Shown: positions 15,463-24,346 of the stretch, one piece after another | How positions within the stretch are numbered: position 1 is the first letter of the stretch | How the letters are laid out: each line of letters opens with the position of its first letter | The notes under the pieces: generated by a model | Told to the model about the DNA's origin: nothing | Database searches by the model: none | Seen by the model: the letters and a program-made list of their open reading frames with translations, nothing else | Program-made: the position numbers and the translations under genes | Source: an uncultured Paracoccaceae bacterium | Lineage (GTDB): Bacteria > Pseudomonadota > Alphaproteobacteria > Rhodobacterales > Rhodobacteraceae | Direction: 5' to 3' | DNA length: 49,107 bases | Assembly: GCA_938049225.1 (NCBI GenBank) | Contig: CALICM010000085.1 | Coordinates: 1 to 49,107 of the forward strand

Positions 15463-16677
15463 ATGCCCCGCAAAACCCTCGCTCTCACCCTGGCCACATT
15501 GGCCCTGACCGCCACCGGCGCCGTGGCCCAAGCCGTCTGCGGCATGCCGGATCAGCCCTCGGACTGGGCGGGGGGCAGCGCTGAGGCCTCGGACATCAGC
15601 ATCGCCGAGGGGCCTCTCGCGCAGCCCGTCGCGATCAACGGCACCGAGCCGCATGTGACCCAATTCGCCCTCTCCGAACCCACGGATGTCCGCCTCGAGG
15701 CCCGCCCCGAAGGCGCTGGCGATACGATTATACGCCTGCTGACCGACACTGGCGAACAACTTGCCGAGGATGACGACGGCGGCGGCAATCTGGCCTCGCG
15801 TATCGAAATGACATTGGACGCGGGCACCTATTGCTTGGTTACGGCGGGCTTTGACGACAGTGCAATGACCGCAACCATCCAAGTGGGCCGGATCGAGCAC
15901 GAGGCGATGACCACCCCAACGCAGGCCGACGCCAGCGAGCAGGTCTGCACCCCCGATACGCCCGCCGAAACCCTGACTGTCAGCGTCGATACTATGGCCA
16001 GCGGCGGCCTGGTCGCGACCGGCATGTCCAGCGAGACGCCCTTCTACCGCTTCACTCTGGACCAGCCCACGGCGCTGACCATCAGCGCCGCAAACAACGA
16101 CCATGACCCTGCCGTGAAACTGTTTGATGGTCAGGGGCGCCTGGTTGGTGAGAATGACGACGCCGATGGATTGAACGCCCGCCTCGACCTGACTGACCCG
16201 TTGTCCGCTGGGGACTACTGTATTGCGGTGCGCCTGTTGGGCGAGACCGCCGCCCCGATCACCGTGACCGTTTCGGTCTTCGACCCACAGGCTGCCACGC
16301 GCCGCCTTTTCGCGACGGGCGAGGCCAGTCCACCTGCCGACGGCAGCTATCCGGTGACCGCCTTGGGTCCGCTGCAAACCACCTTGCAAGACGACGTGAT
16401 CGCGGGTGACGAGATGTCCTGGTACAGCTTCGATCTGACCGCCCCTGGCCTGGTGGTGATCGACGGGATCGGCGCCGGGTTGGTCGACCCAACCTTGCGA
16501 TTGTTCGACGAGTTTGGCCGCCCCATCAGCAGCGATGACGATGGCGGCGACGAGACCAACGCCCGCATCGCCACCCCCTTGCAACCCGGCACCTATATGG
16601 TCGGTCTGGGCCGTGTCGGCGACAGCAGCTTCGGGCTGCTGCGGCTGGTTGTCCAACGCTACGTCCCCGCAGAATAG
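15463..16677 (+). CDS. Secreted protein with three PPC-like beta repeats
   Basis: This 404-residue exported protein has a signal peptide cleaved near GAVAQA (about residue 24). Three imperfect repeats follow, each with a signature of the type DPxLRLFDxxGRxxxxDDDG-N-R and ending PGTYxV. Examples are IIRLLTDTGEQLAEDDDGGG, VKLFDGQGRLVGENDDADG and LRLFDEFGRPISSDDDGGD. This matches the bacterial pre-peptidase C-terminal-like beta-sandwich pattern with acidic, probably calcium-binding loops. No catalytic domain is present. It is divergent from the sugar-binding-protein gene and shares its operator region; a GGAG site precedes the ATG. Its role is unknown, perhaps envelope-associated. Confidence 0.75.
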   Translation: MPRKTLALTLATLALTATGAVAQAVCGMPDQPSDWAGGSAEASDISIAEGPLAQPVAINGTEPHVTQFALSEPTDVRLEARPEGAGDTIIRLLTDTGEQLAEDDDGGGNLASRIEMTLDAGTYCLVTAGFDDSAMTATIQVGRIEHEAMTTPTQADASEQVCTPDTPAETLTVSVDTMASGGLVATGMSSETPFYRFTLDQPTALTISAANNDHDPAVKLFDGQGRLVGENDDADGLNARLDLTDPLSAGDYCIAVRLLGETAAPITVTVSVFDPQAATRRLFATGEASPPADGSYPVTALGPLQTTLQDDVIAGDEMSWYSFDLTAPGLVVIDGIGAGLVDPTLRLFDEFGRPISSDDDGGDETNARIATPLQPGTYMVGLGRVGDSSFGLLRLVVQRYVPAE

Positions 16678-16739
16678 GGGAACCTGGCGCCGTCAAAGCC
16701 CAAAAACACCTGCGGGATGCGCATTTACCGCGCACCCCT

Positions 16740-17588
16740 TCAGATCAGCCGATACTGCCGCGCCTTACCCCGCAGAAACGGCAAGCCTTTGTCCATCACT
16801 GCTTGGTGGTTCTCGGCCACCGGGCGCCAGACGGACAGGCCGTAGCCGATCTCGGGCGGCATGTTGATGAAGCTCTCCATCGCCAGCCCACCCCTAAAGC
16901 CGATTGCGGCGAGCGTCGCAAAGATCTCGCCCCAGTCGCAGGTCCCTTCGCCCGGGGTGCCGCGATCGCTTTCTGAAAGGTGGATATAGCGTAGATGGTC
17001 GCGCGCATCCAAAATACCGTTGCCCGCGCCCTTTTCCTCGATGTTCATGTGATAGGTGTCGAGATGGATGAAGATATTGTCCGACCCCACCCGTTCGATC
17101 ATATCGCGCGCCTGCCAACCGGTGTTGATCAGGTGGCTCTCATAGCGGTTCACCGGCTCGATCCCGAACAACAGGCCAATGGATTTGGCATAGGCCGCAG
17201 CAGCTTGAAGCGTGCGGGCAACGTTGCTGAGTTCGCCTTCCGTCGGGGGCAGGCCCGAGCGTTCGCCGATGCCCCCAAAGGTCACACCGGACAATGCCTC
17301 GCCGCCCAGGGCCTTGGTTTTGTCGAGCGCCACCTTCAGGTAATCAATCGCCCCGTCAGGATTGACCGAAGCCCAAACCGGCTGCGGCAAACCCAGCGAG
17401 CAAACCGCGCGCATCTGTGCCTTTTCCAGCAGGGCACGGGTATGCCCGGCATCCACCGCAGGCGCGTTGAGCAAGGCGATTTCGATGAAATCCATCTTGT
17501 AGTCGACCGCCGCCGCCACCGCCCGTTCGGCACCCTCGCGGTCCCAATTCATGGTCCACATGCTGGTGTGAACTCCGAAACCTTGCAT
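16740..17588 (-). CDS. D-tagatose/D-psicose 3-epimerase-like enzyme
   Basis: This 282-residue TIM-barrel ketose 3-epimerase has four metal ligands visible and spaced exactly as in the characterised D-tagatose 3-epimerase family: E144 (GIEPVNRYE), D177 (HLDTYHMN), H203 (IHLSES) and E238 (AMESFI). The E-D-H-E spacings are 33, 26 and 35 residues. The start is the ATG at 17588, following a strong GGAGGGGG site; an upstream frame to 17618 lacks such a site. It is the last gene of the minus arm of the second sugar regulon, behind the FGGY kinase gene, suggesting epimerisation of a ketose before phosphorylation. Confidence 0.88.
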   Translation of the reverse strand: MQGFGVHTSMWTMNWDREGAERAVAAAVDYKMDFIEIALLNAPAVDAGHTRALLEKAQMRAVCSLGLPQPVWASVNPDGAIDYLKVALDKTKALGGEALSGVTFGGIGERSGLPPTEGELSNVARTLQAAAAYAKSIGLLFGIEPVNRYESHLINTGWQARDMIERVGSDNIFIHLDTYHMNIEEKGAGNGILDARDHLRYIHLSESDRGTPGEGTCDWGEIFATLAAIGFRGGLAMESFINMPPEIGYGLSVWRPVAENHQAVMDKGLPFLRGKARQYRLI

Positions 17589-17633
17589 ATTAACCCCCTC
17601 CTCATTCCATTTCCTCACTGACGCAGAGCACCC

Positions 17634-19088
17634 CTAGCCAAATGGCAGCGTGCGAAACTGGGCGTGGCGTTCGAGCAGGACCTGCCGCCAAGCTGGAACA
17701 GGTACTGCGGCGGCCGGGGTGGCTTGGCGACGGCTGAGAATGGCGTCGATCTGCGTCGGCTCAAGGGCGGCTTGCGCCAGCTTCGCGGCCCCAAGGCACG
17801 CCGCGATGGGGCCATTTTCCGGCAGGGCGATTTCCGCGTCCAGCAATGTGGCGATCAGATCGACCCACAGGGCCGAGCGGGTCCCGCCGCCCACCGCGCG
17901 GATATCCTGGATCGGGACCTGTGCGGCGGTTTGGGCCAAGTAGCAATCGTAGAATTGAAACGCGACCCCCTCAAGAACCGCATAGGCAAGATCGCTTTTG
18001 TCCGACACCGCCCGGATATCGCGGAACACCGCCCCGGCGTCGGGGCGATTGTCCGGCGTGCGCACGCCGGTGATGCTGGGCCGCGCGAGGGGGCGCCCGG
18101 CAATGCCTTTCGCAGCGCGATCTGCGGCCTGGTCGGCCAGATCGGCGGCGGGGGTGGATGTGATCGCGCTGAGCCAATCCAGCGACTGGGTCGCACTCAT
18201 CACGACACCCATAGACAGAAAAGTGTCCGGGGCGGCATGCGGTGTGGTCAATACCGCCCGATCCGGGGCGGGATGAAACGCCCCATCGACCGCGCAAATC
18301 ACCCCCGAGGTGCCGAGGCTGAGCGCTGTCTGCCCCGACTTGGACGCGCCGACCCCAAGCGCCGCTGCATAATTGTCCCCGCAACCTGCCGCGACAAGCA
18401 CCGTCGCCGGGGTCTTCCACCGCTGGCACAAGCGCGCCCGCAACCGGCCCGCAGGATCATAGGATTTCAGCAGCCGCGGCAGCCTGGCCCTGTCCCAGCC
18501 TGCGGCTGCAATCAATTCGTCATCCCAAGCGCCTGTGGCACAATCCATCATCATCGTGCCTGCGGCATCGCTGACCTCGGTCGCCCGCTCGCCCGTCAGG
18601 CGCAGGCGAACATAGTCCTTGGGCAGCATCAGGATGTCCGCACGGTCCAACGCCTCGGCGGCATGTTCCGCCAACCACAGAAGTTTGGGCGCCGTCAACC
18701 CAGGATCCGGTTGGCCATTGGTCCGCCAGCCAATATCGGGCACCCGTGCCACAAGCTGTGCGCATTCCGCCAAGGCCCGCTGATCATTCCACAGGATGCA
18801 GGGTGTCACAGCCCTGTTGTCAGCATCCAGCAGCACCGGCCCCAGCATCTGCCCGGAAAGCGAGATCGCCGCCAGTCGCGCCATAATGTCAGGATGCGTT
18901 GTGGCCAAGTCATCGAAAATCGCAACGACACAATCCCACCAAAGCTGTGGATCCTGCTGGCTCCACCCCGGATGGGGGCGATCAACGACGCAGGGTCGCG
19001 CCGCTTGGGCAAGACACGTGCCCGCAGCGTCCACCAGCGCGATCTTAATGCCCGAGGTCCCCAGGTCGATGCCAGCAAAGACGCTCAT
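17634..19088 (-). CDS. FGGY carbohydrate kinase (xylulokinase-like)
   Basis: This 484-residue FGGY kinase has an N-terminal phosphate loop GIDLGTSGIKIALVD (6-20), ATP-domain motif SLGTSGVICA and catalytic Asp in AAGCGDNYAAALG. The sugar-contact segment reads SGQMLG (78-83), where xylulokinases normally have SGQMHG, so the substrate may not be D-xylulose. It follows the SorC regulator gene with an ATGA overlap and precedes the ketose 3-epimerase gene by 45 bases. The product would be a ketose or polyol phosphate in the cytoplasm. Confidence 0.88.
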   Translation of the reverse strand: MSVFAGIDLGTSGIKIALVDAAGTCLAQAARPCVVDRPHPGWSQQDPQLWWDCVVAIFDDLATTHPDIMARLAAISLSGQMLGPVLLDADNRAVTPCILWNDQRALAECAQLVARVPDIGWRTNGQPDPGLTAPKLLWLAEHAAEALDRADILMLPKDYVRLRLTGERATEVSDAAGTMMMDCATGAWDDELIAAAGWDRARLPRLLKSYDPAGRLRARLCQRWKTPATVLVAAGCGDNYAAALGVGASKSGQTALSLGTSGVICAVDGAFHPAPDRAVLTTPHAAPDTFLSMGVVMSATQSLDWLSAITSTPAADLADQAADRAAKGIAGRPLARPSITGVRTPDNRPDAGAVFRDIRAVSDKSDLAYAVLEGVAFQFYDCYLAQTAAQVPIQDIRAVGGGTRSALWVDLIATLLDAEIALPENGPIAACLGAAKLAQAALEPTQIDAILSRRQATPAAAVPVPAWRQVLLERHAQFRTLPFG

Positions 19089-20047
19089 GTCCCAGCCAAT
19101 TTCGCGGCGGTCCCCTCGTCCGTCACGATCATGTTGACGCAGCCCCGGCGCAGCAACGCGCGCAGAATGGGAAGTTTGCTGGCGCCACCTGCGGCCAGAA
19201 TGACGTTGGAAATAGCGTTCAGATCCTCAAGCTTCAAACCCAACACACGGTCATTAATGGGGTGATCCAAAGCATCGCCGTTTTCGTCCAAGAAGTACCC
19301 CATGATGTCACCCACCGCCCCGGCCCGGCGCAGGTCGTCGGCATCGATATCCTCGGGCAGACCGTCCTTTAGCAGCAGCGAGTTTTCCATATTCCCGGCG
19401 GCCATGGCCAGCCCGTCCGCCGCGCGGATCTTCTCGATCGTCGTGCGAAACACCGCTTGCGATTGCAGCAGATCCCGGCTTTCGCGGGATCCCGCATAAA
19501 TCGGCGCGGTGAAGTAGCTGTGGCTGGCGTTGCACAGATCCGCCAGGCGCGTGGTGATCTCGTAACTGTTGATGTCGGACCCTTTGGACAGCCCGCCCAT
19601 CACCGAAATGATCTCAAGGTCCGGGCGGTTGATCGGCTGCATAAACCGGGTCGCCATGTTCAACGTATTGCCCCAAGACATCCCAAACAGCTTGATCTGG
19701 GGCCGCGCCAAAAACCCCGCCAAATGCTGCCCCAGGGCCGAGCCGATCATCGTATGCAGGTCCGAGCCGGGCCCCGCCAAGGGCACGACGCTGGCCGCCT
19801 CCAATCCAAAGCGTTCGCACAGCGCGAACTCGAGGTCCGCGCAGGGCGCGAAGGCCGAGTTGATCGCGATCCGCACGATACCCCGCGCGCGCGCCTCGCC
19901 CAGTGCTTTGTTGACCTTTAGCCGTGTCACCCCAAAGCGCGCCGCCGCCGCGGCCTGGGTCATGCCCTCAAGCTCGCACGCCCAGGCCAAACGAACCATA
20001 AGCTGCTCGTCCGCATCAACCTGTTCGATCTTGGGGGGGCGGGGCAT
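19085..20047 (-). CDS. SorC-family sugar-responsive regulator
   Basis: This 320-residue regulator has an N-terminal helix-turn-helix (GMTQAAAAARFGVTRLKVNKAL) and a C-terminal sugar-phosphate-binding domain of the SorC/DeoR-like type. Characteristic segments are FGMSWGNTLN, SVMGGLSKG, GDIMGYFLDENG and ILAAGGASKLPILRALL. SorC proteins usually sense a phosphorylated sugar made by the pathway they control. It is coupled to the kinase gene by ATGA, and the likely operator is the inverted repeat at 23196-23221. Confidence 0.9.
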   Translation of the reverse strand: MPRPPKIEQVDADEQLMVRLAWACELEGMTQAAAAARFGVTRLKVNKALGEARARGIVRIAINSAFAPCADLEFALCERFGLEAASVVPLAGPGSDLHTMIGSALGQHLAGFLARPQIKLFGMSWGNTLNMATRFMQPINRPDLEIISVMGGLSKGSDINSYEITTRLADLCNASHSYFTAPIYAGSRESRDLLQSQAVFRTTIEKIRAADGLAMAAGNMENSLLLKDGLPEDIDADDLRRAGAVGDIMGYFLDENGDALDHPINDRVLGLKLEDLNAISNVILAAGGASKLPILRALLRRGCVNMIVTDEGTAAKLAGT

Positions 20048-20062
20048 GGCGGCGACCTTTGG

Positions 20063-20893
20063 CTATTTCACGGCGCCCATCGTCAGCCCACGCACCAGTT
20101 GCTTGGAGGCCAGCAAGGCAAAGATCAACACCGGAATGACAATCAGGGTCGAGGTCGCCATGATCTTTCCATAGGGCAGATTATACCCCTCCATGAACGA
20201 CACGGCCATCGCGGGGGCGGTTTTGGCGGCGGTGCGGGTCAGGATCAGGCCGAACATCAATTCGTTCCATGAAAAGATGAACGAAAAGATCGCTGAAACC
20301 GCCACGCCAGGCATCGCGAGCGGCAGGCAGATCTTGGCCAGGATGGTCAGTTGTGACGCGCCTTCAAGCCGCGCGGCCTCGTCCAGATCGTAGGGGATTG
20401 AGCGGAACTGGTCGGTGCAGATCCAAATGACAATGGGCAGATTAAACGTTAGATAAATCAGCACCAGCGTGATGTGCATGTCCAACATGCCCAAGTTCCG
20501 GGCGATCAGAAAGAACGGCAGCGCCAGCACAATGGGCGAGACCATGCGGTTGGTGATAAACCAAAACCACAGATCCTTTTTGCCGCGAAATTCGAACCGC
20601 GCCAAAGCAAAGGCTGCCGGGACGCCAAGGCACAGCGCCAGGGCTGTTGTGCAAATGGCGATAATCAGCGAGTTGATCAGGGTGCGCAGCACGCCATCCT
20701 CGAACAACGCCTCGCGGTAGTTGTTCAACGTCGGCTCGAACAGCCAGACCGGCGGGCTTTCCAGCGCCACGATCTGGGTTTTCAGCGAGGTGGTGACCAT
20801 CCAGTAGAACGGAAAGACGCAGACCAGCATGATCAGCGCCAGCAGGACAATCTGCCAAACCATCGAACGGCGCGCGGCGGCGTTTGCGGCCAT
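20063..20893 (-). CDS. ABC sugar transporter permease (MalG-like)
   Basis: This 276-residue inner-membrane permease has helices beginning at IVLLALIMLVCVFPFYWMV and the EAA loop YDLDEAARLEGASQLTILAK. It ends KQLVRGLTMGAVK, as is typical for the family. It follows the other permease gene by three bases and is co-transcribed with it. The cognate ATPase gene is not in this arm but is first in the divergent arm (23300). Confidence 0.9.
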   Translation of the reverse strand: MAANAAARRSMVWQIVLLALIMLVCVFPFYWMVTTSLKTQIVALESPPVWLFEPTLNNYREALFEDGVLRTLINSLIIAICTTALALCLGVPAAFALARFEFRGKKDLWFWFITNRMVSPIVLALPFFLIARNLGMLDMHITLVLIYLTFNLPIVIWICTDQFRSIPYDLDEAARLEGASQLTILAKICLPLAMPGVAVSAIFSFIFSWNELMFGLILTRTAAKTAPAMAVSFMEGYNLPYGKIMATSTLIVIPVLIFALLASKQLVRGLTMGAVK

Positions 20894-20896
20894 CGA

Positions 20897-21772
20897 TCAG
20901 ACCTCGCGATAGAAGACGCGGATATAGATCTGCGCCAAGATGATCGTGATAATCAGCAGAATAATCGCCTGCGCCGAGGCCAACCCCTGGTCAAACCCGC
21001 GAAAGCCCACCCTTTGGATCATCAACGAGATGAACTCGGTCGAGGATCCTGGCCCACCGCGTGTCAAGGTAAAGACCATGTCGAACAGCTTCAGCGTGTC
21101 GGCGGTCCGCAGGATCAGCACCGCGACCAGACCGGGCATCAGGAACGGCAGTTGGACATAGCGCAGCACGGTCCACCAGCGTTTGGTTTCCAGCCGCGCG
21201 GCCTCCTCAATCTCGCCCGGGACGGTGGTGAGGCCCGCGAGCAAGACAAGGGCCACGAAAGGTGTCCATTGCCAAACGTCCCAAAAGACGATCATCGCGA
21301 ACGCATTGGTGCTGTCACCGATCCAGTTGATGTTGCCGCCGCCAAAGGGCGAGAGGAACTGATTGATCACGCCGAATTTCTGGTTAAACATCACCTGCCC
21401 CAACAGGCCGACCACGGCATAGGTCGTGGCCATCGGCAGCACCAAGCTGAGGCGCGCTAGGGTCTTGAGCAGGGTCAGGCCCGGCTTGTGCAGGATCAGC
21501 GCGATCCCCAGCCCCAACCCCAATTGCAGCGGCAGCGAGACGCCCAGCAAAAAGAACGTTCGTCCCATCGCTTGCCAAAACACCTCGTCCGTCAGGACCG
21601 AGGTGTAATTCTCAAAGCCGACAAACTTGACCTTCTTCAGTTTGGTCAGGTTGAAGAAATGCAGGCTGGTCCACAGCGCATACAACAATGGTGCGATGCC
21701 GATCAGCGCCAGGGCGATAACCGAGGGGCCCAGAAAACCAAAGATCGTTTTACGAGAGACTTTTCCGCGCAT
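20897..21772 (-). CDS. ABC sugar transporter permease (MalF-like)
   Basis: This 291-residue permease has a first helix at FLGPSVIALALIGIAPLLYAL and the EAA-loop region PGEIEEAARLETKRWWTVLR. It is separated from the binding-protein gene by 52 bases carrying a strong hairpin. The GXGLGIALILHK segment and six predicted helices fit the MalF-like UgpA/LacF type. Confidence 0.9.
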   Translation of the reverse strand: MRGKVSRKTIFGFLGPSVIALALIGIAPLLYALWTSLHFFNLTKLKKVKFVGFENYTSVLTDEVFWQAMGRTFFLLGVSLPLQLGLGLGIALILHKPGLTLLKTLARLSLVLPMATTYAVVGLLGQVMFNQKFGVINQFLSPFGGGNINWIGDSTNAFAMIVFWDVWQWTPFVALVLLAGLTTVPGEIEEAARLETKRWWTVLRYVQLPFLMPGLVAVLILRTADTLKLFDMVFTLTRGGPGSSTEFISLMIQRVGFRGFDQGLASAQAIILLIITIILAQIYIRVFYREV

Positions 21773-21788
21773 CGGGCCGCCCTATAGG

Positions 21789-21818
21789 GTGCAAGGGCGG
21801 CACAGGCCGCCCCTGCAC
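21789..21818 (-). other. Intercistronic hairpin after the binding-protein gene
   Basis: Arms GTGCA-a-GGGCGGC and GCCGCCC-c-TGCAC pair with one A/C mismatch around a four-base loop. It lies between the stop of the binding-protein gene and the start of the permease gene. No T-run follows, so partial termination or protection of the upstream message is expected rather than full termination. Confidence 0.7.
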
Positions 21819-21824
21819 ATTAAG

Positions 21825-23165
21825 TTATTGCGCTAAAGGCTTTTCACCGCTGTAATAACCGGCCTCATCCAGAACGGCTTCCATCCGGCTGCCCAGCTCT
21901 TGCGCGCCCTCTTCGGTGGTCACCTCGCCCAACATGATCTTGGTGCCCCACTCCTGGACGATCTCGGTGATCTCGGGCCATTCGGCGAAGCGGGGGCGGA
22001 ACTCGGGCACACCGTCTTGCCAGCTTTCAACCAAGGCCGGGATGAACTTATAGGTCTCGGCCAGCGCGGGATCTGTGTAGGCCGACTGACGCGCGGGCAC
22101 GCCGCCACGCTCAAGATATTCACCCGCGTTCGCCTTGGACGTTGCCCATTGGATGAACAGATAGGCCGCTGCTTGTTCATCTTCGTCCGCCTGGCTTGCA
22201 ACCGCCAGCGAGAAGCCCCCCAAGGCGGGTTTACGACCCGCAGGTCCCGACGGTTCCGGTGCGATGGCCACACAATCGGCCACCTTCGAGGTGTCCGGAC
22301 TGACCACTGTCGAATAGAACGCCGACCATTCGGTGATCATCGCCACATCGCCCTGACTGAAGGCGTTCACCGTCTCGGCATGATCGTAAGCGACGATACC
22401 GTCAGGCATGTACTGCATCAGGTCCTGGCGGAATTTCAGACCTGCCTGGCTTTCGGCGGACATCAAGTTCGATTTGAAATCAGCGTCCAGGAACGAACCG
22501 CCAAAGGGCCAGATCACCCGCGCGAAACTGTCGGCTGACTGGGTCTCGTTACGTTTCGATTGCAGGGCATAGGCGTATTTGCCGTCCTTTGTGAGGGCCG
22601 GACCATAGGTATCCTTCAACTCCTCCCAAGTGGCGGGCGGACCGTCGAAGCCGGCCTCCTCAAGCAGGCATTTGTTGTAGAACAGCAAGCCCGAATAGTT
22701 GTCGAACGGCAGACCATAGACGACGTCATTCCAGCCGCCAAAAGCGTTCAGGACCAAGGGGAAAAAGTCATCCATATCCAGGTCCGGATCGGCTAAATCG
22801 GGGTTCGACGTGAACTTATCCATCGGCTCAATCCACTCGTTCTCGGCGAAATTGCCGATCCACACCAGATCGATCAACGCGATGTCCAAGTCGCCGCCGG
22901 CCACGAAATCGCGGACCTGCTCGCCCAGGGCATTCTCGTAGGGGTGCTTGATAATGTTGATTTTGATGCCGGTCGCCGCCTCGAACTCTGGCAACATCGC
23001 CTCGATGGCCTCATAGCCCGGGCGCAGTAGGAATACGACATCCACAGTGGTCCCCGCATAGGGTTTCGCGGCTTCCTCCAGGCTCCAGGCCGATGCCGTT
23101 GTCACGGCCCCCAGTGCCAGGCTGGTGGCCAGCACGGTCGACGCAAGCAGCTTTCTCATTTTCAT
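21825..23165 (-). CDS. ABC transporter sugar-binding protein (family 1)
   Basis: This is a periplasmic binding protein of 446 residues. The start is the ATG at 23165 (MKMRKLLASTVLATSLALG, then a signal-peptidase site at TASAW), preceded by GGGAGGG; the longer open frame upstream runs through the operator and is not coding. The mature protein begins SLEEAAKPYAGTTVDVVFLLRPG and has the two-lobe family 1 pattern. It is the first gene of the minus arm. The ligand is probably the sugar or polyol processed by the kinase, epimerase and dehydrogenases of this regulon. Confidence 0.9.
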   Translation of the reverse strand: MKMRKLLASTVLATSLALGAVTTASAWSLEEAAKPYAGTTVDVVFLLRPGYEAIEAMLPEFEAATGIKINIIKHPYENALGEQVRDFVAGGDLDIALIDLVWIGNFAENEWIEPMDKFTSNPDLADPDLDMDDFFPLVLNAFGGWNDVVYGLPFDNYSGLLFYNKCLLEEAGFDGPPATWEELKDTYGPALTKDGKYAYALQSKRNETQSADSFARVIWPFGGSFLDADFKSNLMSAESQAGLKFRQDLMQYMPDGIVAYDHAETVNAFSQGDVAMITEWSAFYSTVVSPDTSKVADCVAIAPEPSGPAGRKPALGGFSLAVASQADEDEQAAAYLFIQWATSKANAGEYLERGGVPARQSAYTDPALAETYKFIPALVESWQDGVPEFRPRFAEWPEITEIVQEWGTKIMLGEVTTEEGAQELGSRMEAVLDEAGYYSGEKPLAQ

Positions 23166-23195
23166 TGGTCCCTCCCTTTTCACGCTATTGACAAG

Positions 23196-23221
23196 CATTT
23201 GTATCACAAGACATACAAATG
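23196..23221. promoter_or_regulatory. Perfect inverted repeat in the divergent promoter (probable SorC operator)
   Basis: CATTTGTAT (23196-23204) and ATACAAATG (23213-23221) form nine-base perfect arms around eight bases. It lies in the 134-base gap between the binding-protein gene (start 23165, minus) and the ATPase gene (start 23300, plus), so one site could control both arms. A TTGACA-like hexamer (23188-23193) on the plus strand overlaps its edge. The SorC regulator of the operon is the obvious candidate binder. Confidence 0.7.
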
Positions 23222-23299
23222 TAAGTGACGGGAGAAAGTCAATATGGTTTCGCAGACCAAGCACCCCCGTGACGCGAAATACGTTAGGGAGACCGCCCT

Positions 23300-24346
23300 G
23301 TGGCAACCGTCGAACTCACTGGGATCACTAAGTTTTATGGGGCGGTCCGGGCCCTGACGGATGTCACCCTGACCGTGCCTGATGGAACATTCGTCGTCTT
23401 CGTTGGTCCATCCGGTTGCGGCAAGTCCACTTTGCTGCGCACGATCGCGGGGCTAGAGCCCATCGACTCGGGCCAAATCGTGATCGGTGATCGGGATGTG
23501 ACCGACTTGGAACCGGCGGATCGCGATCTGTCGATGGTGTTTCAATCCTACGCGCTTTATCCGCATATGAGCGTGCGGGCGAATATGGAGTTCGGGATGA
23601 AAGTCGGCGGCATCGCGGCCGATGAACGCGCAGCGCGCGTGGCCGAAGCCGCCCGGGTGCTGCAACTGACCGAGCTGCTGGACCGCAAACCAGGCCAGTT
23701 GTCCGGCGGACAGCGCCAAAGGGTCGCCATCGGCCGCTCGATCGTCAAAAACCCAAAGGTATTCCTGTTTGACGAGCCGCTGTCGAACCTGGACGCCAAA
23801 CTGCGTGTGCAGATGCGCGTCGAATTGGAGGCCTTGCACAGCGAACTGAATGCAACAATGATCTATGTGACCCATGACCAGGTCGAGGCGATGACAATGG
23901 CCGACCAGATCGTCGTGCTCAACGGTGGCCGGGTCGAACAGGTGGGCCCCCCTATGGAATTGTACCACAGACCCAGGACAGAATTCGTGGCAGGGTTCAT
24001 CGGCTCACCCGCGATGAACATCCTGCCCCGGGACAGCGCGGCGGCGCAGCCGCTTGCCCTGTTGGATGGGACCGCAAAGATCGGCATAAGGCCCGAGCAC
24101 GTGGCGCTCACCACACCCGGCACTGGCATGCTGGACTTGAACGTCGCGGTCAAAGAGCTGTTGGGCGGCGAGAGCTACCTGTATCTGAGCGCCCCGGACG
24201 GCAATCGTTTGGTCGTCAAAACCGATGGCGAGGATGCCACCGCGGCGGGCCAAATCGTCGGTGTTACCCTGCCCCCGGCCCGGCTGCACCAGTTCGGATC
24301 TGACGGGACGACACTGTCTAACGACCCTTTGGGGGCGGCGGGGTGA
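23300..24346 (+). CDS. ABC transporter ATPase, sugar type (UgpC/MalK-like)
   Basis: This 348-residue ATPase has Walker A GPSGCGKSTLL, signature LSGGQRQR, Walker B VFLFDEPLSNLDAK, the H-loop in YVTHDQVEAMTMA and a C-terminal TOBE-type domain with IGIRPEHV. The start is GTG preceded by AGGGAGA. It is the first gene of the plus arm and must serve the permeases encoded divergently, since neither arm alone encodes a full transporter. It overlaps the next gene by one base (TGATG). Confidence 0.9.
   Translation: MATVELTGITKFYGAVRALTDVTLTVPDGTFVVFVGPSGCGKSTLLRTIAGLEPIDSGQIVIGDRDVTDLEPADRDLSMVFQSYALYPHMSVRANMEFGMKVGGIAADERAARVAEAARVLQLTELLDRKPGQLSGGQRQRVAIGRSIVKNPKVFLFDEPLSNLDAKLRVQMRVELEALHSELNATMIYVTHDQVEAMTMADQIVVLNGGRVEQVGPPMELYHRPRTEFVAGFIGSPAMNILPRDSAAAQPLALLDGTAKIGIRPEHVALTTPGTGMLDLNVAVKELLGGESYLYLSAPDGNRLVVKTDGEDATAAGQIVGVTLPPARLHQFGSDGTTLSNDPLGAAG

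Noticed and set aside
15358-16656. 432-codon minus-strand frame opposite the secreted beta-repeat gene
   Set aside because: It has no ribosome site or domain and would run through the two operators; the plus strand has a clear signal peptide and repeats.
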